12,394 bases of DNA from Chromera velia (taxonomy: Eukaryota; Sar; Chromeraceae): NCBI GenBank assembly GCA_018398765.1, contig JAHBMJ010003203.1, forward strand, positions 1 to 12,394. Direction: 5' to 3'. Shown here piece by piece: positions 7,542 to 12,394 of the stretch. The notes beneath the pieces are model-generated. The model had not been told where the DNA came from, ran no database searches, and saw only the letters and a list, made by a program, of their open reading frames with translations. The position numbers and the translations under genes were made by a program. Each line of letters starts with the position of its first letter. Position 1 is the first letter of the stretch.

Positions 7542-10500
7542 GATGGGTTGCTCTGTTTTTGTGTGTCTTGTGAAGTCCTTTTTGCCCCTCTCTCCCAGTG
7601 GTCGACTGTTTCTATCCGTCTTTCTGAAGACTAAGTAAGAATGCAGTATGCATCGTTCATGACTACGGTGACTGCGTGTGTGCGTGTGTGAAAAAAAAAA
7701 ACAGCGCGAGAGAGAGAGAGAAAGAGAGAGAATGAGAGAAAGCGAAGTAGAGAGACTATCGTTCCTGGTTTTACTAGATTGTTTCACTTGCTTGTTTTTC
7801 CTTCGAGACCTGTGACGCTGTATCCGATTGGTCTAGATCCGCCAAGAGATTCGCTTTCCTGTGCATAGGGGTGATAGCTTTGGCAAGTTGCGTCTTTATC
7901 AGTATCTTTTGGGCGGCCAATTGCATTCTTGTGCAGAGCCGGTTTGGCGAGATGCGACCCGAAGGAGAGTGATGGGAAGACGACTCTTGACTTCCTCACC
8001 CCCAAAATTGCCTCTGATGAGCCCAAGCACATCCGCTCCCAGTGGATGCTCAATCGGAACTCTCTGCCCGGAAACGAGAGAGAGACGATCGCCCGGATCG
8101 AGGAGAAACCTCCCGAGTTGGGCCGAGAGGAGTGGGAGGCCATGGGGACGTTGAGAGTTGGTCCCAGAAACCAGTATCGTGCATTGCAACGGCACCTGGA
8201 GCAGGACTGCATGGGTCTTCACGAGAAGTCTGTGCACTCTGTCTTGTCCCTCTGCCTCCTACAGGCAGGTCCGAAGGCAGACTACAAATCTGAAGACCCC
8301 CCTCCTGCCAGAGACGCGGATGGCCTGACGATCTTCCACCGCCGTTCCTCAGCCGCTGCCGTCTTCCGGTTGGGAGAGGACCGACGGGCCCGCCGTGCGA
8401 GTGACCTCGTTGAGTCGGCCCTGAGGGAGGAAGAGAACGATCCCGAGAAGAGGAAGAGGGCGGCTGCGGAGGCACGGGAGGAACGAACGAAGAAAAGGAA
8501 GGCCGAGAAGGCAGCTGCCGCGAAGGAGAAGAAGAAGGGCAAGAAGGGAGGGAAGGGGAAAGGGAGAGGAAGGAAGAAGCAGGGAGAGGACGTGAGTGAC
8601 GAGGATGAATCGGAGGCAAGTGACGAAGAGAGTTCGGAGGAGGAAGAGGAGGAGCAGGCAGACGTACAGATGAAGTGCGAAGAGTACGCAGAGACGGATT
8701 TGGGAGAAGAGGATCTCCCGGATGTCAGAGACTGGAGCAGAAAGTCTCACGAATGTCAGTCAATCAAGTTTCACGTCACAGCCCCTCCCCCCCCCCCCCC
8801 TTGGGTTTTTCTGTGTTTTTCCATGACGTCTTTTCTGCCAAACTACTGAACAAACATCCATAATGAAGGGAACAAAAGGGGGGGGGGGCGGGGGCTTCAA
8901 AGTCGGTCTCCATAGTTCTAAAGAAGGACAAAAAAGTCGTATAGTGAGGTTTTGGTATTAGGTTTTGGTGTTGAATCCACACCCAAGCGTCTCTTTGGGT
9001 TTGAAGTGAATCGACGTTGAGGTTGCTCTCCGTTTTTCTTTTCTTCTTGTCCAACCCATGCGAAGGTCCCCGTATGCGTGCACCCTTCCTTGCCTGTCCG
9101 CATGCATCTCTGTCTGTGTCTCTCTCTCAGGGCTACGAGACCCCGACCATGCGCGCCCGCTCCTTGCGGTTGTCGGGCGTCGTGTGGAGGAGCGTTTGCA
9201 GTCTTGGGAGACGCACAGGGTGATGCTGAGCCTGTGTGACATCGCCCGGAAGGTCCTCGAATTTTCCGATTCGAAGGAGGTCCAGGAGGAGGCGGCTGGG
9301 ACGATGATTTTCATCAGGAACACACTCTTTCAGTGGATCTTCGACGACATCACCCCCCTTCGAAATGCATTCGCAAACGGCCACACGCAGAACAGGGGGC
9401 AAGGCGTGTCAGGGTCGGGGGGGGAGAGTGAGGAGGAGCGGAGGAGTGAGCGTATGGAGAGGCAGGCAGAGGAGAGGAGACTGCGCTTCCTTGCGGTCGA
9501 TGCCGGTCTCTCCCTTCTGAAGACTTTTGATTCTTCCCCCGTCTTTGCCCCCCTTCTGCTTAGACACGCACATGATGCTCTGGTGTACATGAAGACTGCT
9601 GCTGAGGTCTACGACAACCTCCAGATTCTGGAGGCGGAGGGCTGTGACACCGGAGGAGCTGCAGCATCGGCAGCCGAAACTCCCGCTGAGCAAGCCTTCC
9701 GTGACTCCCTGAGACGAGACTACGCCCAACTGGGTGTGCGTCTGAGTCGGCGGTTTGCTCAGCTGTCGGGAGTCGAGAAGGACGTGCGCCGTCACGGTGC
9801 CCCCTTCCTCGCGGTCCCTGGCCATGGCCATGCACTCCCCCCCTGCTTTGTGGAGGACTTTCTGCGGGAGCACTGGGAGGGTGAGAGGTCTCTGGAGGGA
9901 GAGGAAGATGAGGATGGGCCGATGGTGGACGCTGTGGGCAGAGAGGAGGGAGAAGAGGGGGCAGACAGGCCAAGTCTCGGAGGGGGGCGACCCAGTGCCG
10001 GAGGTCGCTCTGAGGTTGCCTCCGAAACGGATGAGGTTGCGGCAATTGACGTTGACAACGAGGCAGTGGAGATCGAGACAGACGGGGACTGGAGACCGAA
10101 AGAATTTGCGCAGGGACAGCCAGCAGGCTGCTTCTGGGTGACTGCCAATCTGCGCACGGAGTCCAGAAGCGGTGCGCCAGCAGGAAGGGCCAAGAACGCC
10201 CCCGGGGGGGTTCGTCTGGTGACTGCAGACGTGGAGCTCCTCTCAGGGCGGTACCTGATCAAGGGTCGCCCCTCTTCATTCCTTCCGAAGTCCATCCAGA
10301 GGGACTGCCTAGTGGAGGATCTGATCGGAGACAGACAACTGGAAGTAAGACCTGACCCTAAGGTTGGTCGGTCTGGTGCTTCATTGGGTTTTTCCAGTTC
10401 GTTTTTCCATACTGTTATTTGTTTTCTAGCGAATCTATGATGCACGTCTTCCCTAGTTTCTCTTTTAGTCTTCTCTCTCACGCACGCTACTATACTGGTC

Positions 10501-12238
10501 TGTCTCCCCCCTCCCAGAGAGAGACTGGTTCCTTCCACAATCAATTAATGCATCGCTTGTTTGTTTGTTGTCTCCTCTCGATCGCCCTCTACTGCCGTCT
10601 TCATTTCTTTTCTTTCCTTTGGTATGCCTATCTTCTGTGGGTCGCAGTACTTGTGTTGCGCTGAAACCTCCCCCGACCGTTCAGAACTCTCTGCCTGTGT
10701 GCTTGCTTGGTTGTTGGCTCACAGGACCCCGAGACGCTGATTCAGAGACACGCGGGTTCTTCTGGTTCCCGTCTCTGCTTCTCTGTGGCCACAAGGACTT
10801 GTCCTCTCTCCGGCACAGGGCCCTCAGTGAACCCTCAGAGGAACCTTGCAGAGGCAGAGGAGGAGGAAGAAGGAGAGGAGGGTGATGAGGTCGAGGAAAA
10901 GTCGGTGGTGATTGTGCGAGAGAGACAGGCAGACGGGACCTCGCTTCTACTGATTCCCCGACAGTATCTGAGATCCGAACTGCCTCACGAGCTGGCCGAG
11001 GGGTTCACGCACTGGCTCTGCGAGACGGAAAAGAAGATCCTCTTTCGGCCTGCGTCTGCATACAGGGCAGGGGGCACAGGGGGTGATCAGGGAATTGGGA
11101 AGGAGAGATTCGTCGCATACCTGGACAAGAAGCTGGTGGGTCGGTAGACACCCCCTCTCTTTTTTTCTGTTTTTCTTTTTAGTCTTTGGCTGTGTCCGTC
11201 CTCTTTTCGCTGCCTTTCTCTATGTGCGTGTGTGATGCTGGTGGCAAGGAGGCAGACACCTTTGCATTTCGTTTCGTTTCACGCAGTCAGTCAGTCAGCT
11301 GATTTCTTAACTTAATTCCGCTTTTCAAATCCTCTGTACGGAAATGTCATGGCAAGAATTTAATTTGCAGGTTTCCCCCAATCGTGCTTTCTCTCTCTCT
11401 CATCTCTGCCGTCTCTGTGTGCATGCATGCAGCTTGTGGACGCAAATTCCCCCATTCGTCCCCAGCTCCTTCTGAATCCCTGTGCGAGTCTTTCCAAGGC
11501 TCTGATTGAGGAGGGGCAGCTGAAGAGACTCGACGCCCCTCCGTTCATTCACCTGTACGCGTCGTACTCGGACGACTTCGGTGAGTCAGTTCGTTTGTCT
11601 TTGTGTCGAGTGCCACACTTGTGCCTTCGTTGGCCTCTCTGACTATCCTGCTGCCTGTTTGCGAAGCTTTCCATTTTCAGCCAAAGTGCCACGAAGGTTG
11701 TCCGAAGCACTGCTGTATCGATGCCGCCCTTTGACTTTCTTTGCAACGGCGCGTGTTTGTTGCAACTGTCTTCTTTCGCCTCTCCTTGCATTCTTCCATT
11801 TAGCTTCTGTGGGTGTCGGGTGACAATCCAATCTTTCACCATGCTGTCTTCTCCTGTCTCCACTTTCTCTCAGAGAGAAGCCGAAGAAGCAGCCTGGAGG
11901 AACTCTCTCCTCCCGACTGTGTCCTTGCCCGTATCTGCCGACTGAATCTCAACTTCCGCATCCAGGCCAACAGCCAGCCTGCAGAGGCCGGGGAGGGTCC
12001 AGAGGCAGAGGTGCTGTCTCTGGACTTCCACGCAGACACACAACCCAGGATGAAGGTGTCGAGGAACCAGAGTTTAGGCACTCTCGTGGGGCTGCAGCAC
12101 GGTCTTCTTCTGGAAGAGAGGGACAAGAGGGAGGGGAGCTCGGGATGTTCGAGCAAGAGAGTTCTGGTGATCCCCAGCGCCTCCGATCTGGAAATGAGGG
12201 GGGAGGGAGCAGACTCAGGATTCGACCTGCATCATGAG
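2740..12238 (+). CDS. Giant DUF6606/DUF3638-family protein, 5' part (13 exons, 3' end outside the window)
   Basis: Joined coding exons: 2740-3183, 3271-3498, 3792-3893, 4275-4741, 5105-5323, 5794-6181, 6513-6596, 6898-7486, 7937-8754, 9131-10344, 10725-11135, 11433-11580 and 11874-12238. All junctions agree in phase except for one frame change inside exon 8. They give about 1826 residues. The ATG at 2740 has A at -3, follows an in-frame TGA at 2713 and is directly followed by the family N-terminus. From memory of the family, ordered blocks are: DUF6606-like region at residues 5-258, helical region 259-616, coiled coil about 608-665, VFELxIP..F block 685-700, G-P helix block 912-954, LLSG..L..G.P block 1476-1499, IP..HWL..RP block 1595-1627, LVD..S 1656-1661, QSLGTL.GL 1770-1778 and KRVLVIP 1799-1805. 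Members are about 3000 residues, with DUF3638 and DUF3645 in the C-terminal third, so those domains should lie beyond 12394. Automatic annotation often calls the family ubiquitinyl hydrolase; I know of no firm biochemical proof. No signal peptide or membrane segment is evident. A database search would settle the family call. Confidence 0.75.
3184..3270 (+). other. Intron 1 (87 nt, in frame, no stop)
   Basis: Runs from GTCAGT to TTGCTTGCAG with a pyrimidine-rich 3' part. It is a multiple of three and has no stop in the reading frame, so an ORF scan runs straight through it. Removal is preferred because the retained peptide (29 residues, rich in Ser, Cys and Leu) interrupts the DUF6606-like alignment and both splice sites match the gene's other sites. 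Confidence 0.75.
3271..3498 (+). other. Exon 2 (residues 149-224): DUF6606-like region
   Basis: Phase 0 at both ends, bounded by TTGCAG and GTGAGG. It encodes a helical segment ending in RGPLAMHFDIFLHTTLVE, which resembles the family's (W)RRSPLWLLxRVxxQ-type block by position and hydrophobic pattern. Confidence 0.75.
3499..3791 (+). other. Intron 2
   Basis: 293 nt from GTGAGG to CCATACAG, pyrimidine-rich with a run of C near 3761-3769. The open frame continues through it by chance, but the encoded stretch is Ser/Pro/Phe/Arg-rich and unlike the flanking exons. Confidence 0.75.
3792..3893 (+). other. Exon 3 (residues 225-258): end of DUF6606-like region
   Basis: Begins AYEASKGEVTYQRLLLSAF in phase 0 and ends at ACAAAG before GTCAGT, also phase 0. 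A stronger-looking donor, CAG|GTGAGA, lies 11 nt earlier (exon end 3882), but it works only together with a small extra exon at 4154-4206. The 3893 end gives a spacing to the next conserved helix closer to what I remember of the family. Confidence 0.65.
3894..4274 (+). other. Intron 3, starting with (GTCA)10
   Basis: 381 nt. The first 40 bases (3894-3933) are ten perfect GTCA units, so the 5' splice site is itself the first unit of a tandem repeat. It ends in TCTCTCTGCAG. A second good 3' splice site, TTTCCTTTCCAG, lies at 4142-4153 and could introduce a 53-nt exon. Confidence 0.7.
4275..4741 (+). other. Exon 4 (residues 259-414): helical region
   Basis: Begins NSSLCDRSIARLTELQVAL and ends with two bases of an Arg codon before GTCGGC. 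The K-x-x-R/A-R-L-x-x-L helix at its start fits the family segment after DUF6606. The rest is charged and helical, including a long run rich in Lys and Glu around RMMEEGWKAAQSRHAKK. The G/C-ending codons support coding. Confidence 0.75.
4742..5104 (+). other. Intron 4 with (GT)12
   Basis: 363 nt from GTCGGC to CATCTGCAG. It contains a (GT)12 microsatellite at 4881-4904. A CTGCAG at 4972-4977 looks like a 3' splice site, but no in-phase exon follows it. Confidence 0.7.
5105..5323 (+). other. Exon 5 (residues 414-487): Ala/Lys/Gly insert and helical segment
   Basis: Enters with one base completing Arg and leaves with two bases of a Ser codon before GTCAGT. It opens with a low-complexity stretch (five Ala, then KKKGKGGG), followed by an ordered helical part with SRIAELERYIVEILWRLSDE. 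The basic Gly/Lys stretch looks like a lineage-specific insertion. Confidence 0.75.
5324..5793 (+). other. Intron 5 with (TG)n-(TA)n-(TG)n tract
   Basis: 470 nt from GTCAGT to GTGGTTGCAG. A compound microsatellite fills 5331-5433: TG units, then about 68 bp of TA-rich alternation, then TG units again. The remainder is T-rich with no in-phase exon. Confidence 0.75.
5794..6181 (+). other. Exon 6 (residues 487-616): conserved helical block
   Basis: Completes a Ser codon and ends in phase 0 at AAAAGG before GTCAGT. The segment with LSRYLLCRITLTALMDRIL, then FVLPIPSFMSEHLVLEF, then EEYILLAEIEEHIANRARL matches in order the family's long helical block (a helix, a short P-x-x-x-x-x-x-L linker, and a REE/E-x-Y-x-x-R helix). 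It is followed by FQSYFVKH, placed where homologs carry an F-x-V-R-Y/F motif. Confidence 0.8.
6182..6512 (+). other. Intron 6
   Basis: 331 nt from GTCAGTCAGT to CGGCTGCAG. The donor is followed by a second GTCA unit. Nothing else is recognised inside. Confidence 0.75.
6513..6596 (+). other. Exon 7 (residues 617-644): charged coiled coil
   Basis: An 84-nt exon, phase 0 at both ends, encoding a Glu/Lys/Arg/Gln-rich helix (EKREEEQEEALDKAKEQLEQL). With the end of exon 6 and start of exon 8 it gives a probable coiled coil over about residues 608-665, a position where fungal homologs also have a helical, charged linker. Confidence 0.75.
6597..6897 (+). other. Intron 7
   Basis: 301 nt from GTCAGTCAGGCAGTCAGG to GACGCACGCAG. 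Near 6704-6739 there is an imperfect TGTCC pentamer repeat. No additional coding segment is seen. Confidence 0.75.
6898..7486 (+). other. Exon 8 (residues 645-841): conserved block, with an internal frame change near 7309
   Basis: Starts in phase 0 (AAQDNARSSDEV). LVFELTIPPALAAFRD (685-700) matches the family's V-F-E-L-x-x-P-x-x-x-x-x-W/F-R-D block. From about 7311 the coding signal moves to another frame (KCYLSIS..., then NNYLAIRIPSLNY..., then DQWGLYSEMFPD), which has G/C-ending codons and leads into exon 9 in the correct phase, ending with two bases of Arg before GTCCGT. The original frame continues open but becomes Ser/Thr/Pro/Arg low complexity. Either one base is missing in the A run at 7309-7312, or a 68-nt intron is present. 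Confidence 0.7.
7487..7936 (+). other. Intron 8
   Basis: 450 nt from GTCCGTCGG to TTCTTGTGCAG. It holds a TG tract (7514-7541), an A11 run near 7691-7701 and a GA-rich purine tract (about 7706-7755). No exon recognised. Confidence 0.7.
7937..8754 (+). other. Exon 9 (residues 841-1114): G-P helix block and large charged insert
   Basis: The first base completes Arg. After a variable segment, the block LRVGPRNQYRALQRHLEQD (913-931) then SVHSVLSLCLLQAGPK (939-954) fits the family's L-R-x-x-P ... L-x-x-x-L ... V-x-x-L-x-x-x-x-x-Q-x-G-P pattern, so the CAG inside this stretch is not used as a splice site. Residues 1012-1055 are Lys/Arg-rich (a possible nuclear localisation or RNA-binding tract) and 1058-1080 are Asp/Glu/Ser-rich. 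The exon ends in phase 1 before GTCAGT. Confidence 0.8.
8755..9130 (+). other. Intron 9 with pairing poly-C and poly-G tracts
   Basis: 376 nt from GTCAGTCAATCA to TCTCTCTCTCAG. A C13 run (8788-8800) and a G11 run (8878-8888) could pair, together with flanking AGCCCC and GGGGGCT. A 13-bp near-perfect tandem (AGGTTTTGGTATT, AGGTTTTGGTGTT) lies at 8947-8972. Confidence 0.75.
9131..10344 (+). other. Exon 10 (residues 1114-1518): largest exon, conserved middle region
   Basis: The first two bases complete Trp. It encodes helical segments (AVVGRRVEERLQSWETHRVM, LCDIARKVLEF), acidic low-complexity inserts (about 1205-1228 and 1363-1430), and ends with VELLSGRYLIKGRPSSFLP (1481-1499), then the ...LIGDRQLE segment. 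The last part matches the family's N-L-L-T/S-G-x-L-L-V-x-G-x-P-x-x-x-L-P ... L-F/I-G-x-x-x-L-E block and is strong evidence for the assignment. The donor GTAAGA at 10345 is preferred; GTTGGT at 10363 is also in phase and would add six residues. Confidence 0.85.
10345..10724 (+). other. Intron 10
   Basis: 380 nt from GTAAGA to TTGGCTCACAG, T/C-rich with TTTG repeats near 10556-10568. No coding segment recognised. Confidence 0.7.
10725..11135 (+). other. Exon 11 (residues 1519-1655): IP...HWL...RP block
   Basis: Phase 0 at both ends. After a Ser/Gly-rich start and an acidic run (about residues 1559-1576) comes SLLLIPRQYL, then LPHELAEGFTHWLCE, then ILFRPAS. This reproduces the order of the family's I-P-x-x-x-L ... 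L/F-P-x-x-L-x-x-x-x-x-H-W-L-x-x-x-x-x-x-I-x-x-R-P block closely, which is strong support for the family call. Confidence 0.85.
11136..11432 (+). other. Intron 11
   Basis: 297 nt from GTGGGT to GCATGCATGCAG. It contains a short internal CAGTCAGTCAGTCAG run (11284-11298), away from the splice sites, followed by a branch-point-like TTCTTAACTTAAT. Confidence 0.75.
11433..11580 (+). other. Exon 12 (residues 1656-1705): LVD..S block
   Basis: Phase 0 start with LVDANSPIRPQLLLNP, matching the family's L-I/V-D-x-x-S block, then LKRLDAPPFIHLYAS in the position of a conserved I-x-I/V strand. It ends with one base of a Glu codon before GTGAGTCAGT. Confidence 0.85.
11581..11873 (+). other. Intron 12
   Basis: 293 nt from GTGAGTCAGTT to TTTCTCTCAG with a pyrimidine-rich 3' end. 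Nothing else recognised. Confidence 0.8.
11874..12238 (+). other. Exon 13 (residues 1705-1826): QSLGTLVGL...RVLVIP block
   Basis: Two bases complete Glu. ICRLNLNFRIQ is followed by RMKVSRNQSLGTLVGLQHG, then KRVLVIPSASD. This is the most distinctive part: the family shows L-P-R-L-x-L-x-F ... Q-x-x-G-T-L-x-G-L-x-x-x-L-x-L-R ... R-x-V-L-I-P in this order. It ends in phase 0 at CATGAG before GTGAGT, so the protein continues beyond the window. Confidence 0.85.
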
Positions 12239-12339
12239 GTGAGTGCGTCTTTAGCATTTGATTGTCTGCATACTTTTTTCTTCTGACTGTCGGTATGTGC
12301 CTTGGAGGTGCAGGAAAGTGGGTGGAGAGAGAGCGAGAG

Positions 12340-12394
<55 letters not shown>
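12239..12394 (+). other. Intron 13 (incomplete), ending in a (GA)n tract
   Basis: Starts GTGAGTGCG. From 12325 to the window end it is a GA dinucleotide tract broken by CGAG and AAGAG units. The 3' splice site is not in the window. Confidence 0.8.

Noticed and set aside
7311-7638. Continuation of the first exon 8 frame past 7311, ending in a Cys-Val run
   Set aside because: Becomes Ser/Thr/Pro/Arg low complexity and runs into the TG repeat of intron 8, whereas the alternative frame looks coding and splices in phase.
8232-8265. Possible intron ending at CTCCTACAG within exon 9
   Set aside because: The reading frame continues through it and encodes the conserved VHSVLSLCLLQAGP helix, so it is coding.
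9792-10544. 250-codon open frame on the - strand across exon 10
   Set aside because: It mirrors the G/C-rich third positions of the + strand exon. The + strand frame carries family motifs and consistent splice phase; the - strand frame shows none.
1-12394. tRNA, rRNA, CRISPR array or operon-type signals
   Set aside because: No cloverleaf, conserved rRNA segment or regularly spaced repeats were seen, and the architecture is eukaryotic.

Overview
This is eukaryotic nuclear DNA: one large gene on the + strand, cut into many exons by spliceosomal introns (GT...AG), below about 2.7 kb of repeat-rich sequence with no recognisable gene. Third codon positions in the exons are G/C-rich, introns are pyrimidine-rich and full of microsatellites, and many 5' splice sites read GTCAGT. 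I think of a chromerid-type alga (Chromera-like) or another alveolate/stramenopile, but that is an impression, not a demonstrated identity. There is no prokaryotic, organellar or viral signature.

Layout. 1-2700: non-coding, with a MITE-like element with 12-bp terminal inverted repeats (739-964), an (AG)15 run, a 130-bp interrupted TG tract (1645-1774), a 21-bp inverted repeat pair (1894-2029), an AT-rich stretch, a cluster of small GC-rich hairpins (2355-2419), then a probable 5' leader with two small upstream ORFs. 2740-12238: thirteen coding exons reconstructed by following reading frame and splice phase. The gene is still open in intron 13, which runs into a (GA)n tract at the window edge.

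The product. The joined exons give about 1826 residues of the N-terminal part of a giant protein. I recognise the DUF6606 / DUF3638 / DUF3645 family (about 3000-residue proteins, best known from fungi, often auto-named ubiquitinyl hydrolase without experimental support that I know of). Recognition rests on ordered family blocks: a DUF6606-like N-terminus, the L-x-L-x-G-P-type helical block, an LL-S/T-G-x-x-L-x-x-G-x-P...LP block, an IP...LP...HWL...RP block, a L-V/I-D-x-x-S block, and a Q-S-x-G-T-L-x-G-L ... R-V-L-x-I-P block. The named DUF3638 and DUF3645 domains should lie downstream of this window.

Points to weigh: exon 8 changes frame near 7309 (a one-base indel, or an unusual 68-nt intron); the exon 3/4 junction has two phase-consistent solutions; intron 1 is in frame and stop-free; GTCA repeats grow directly from several 5' splice sites; and strongly charged insertions interrupt the conserved blocks.
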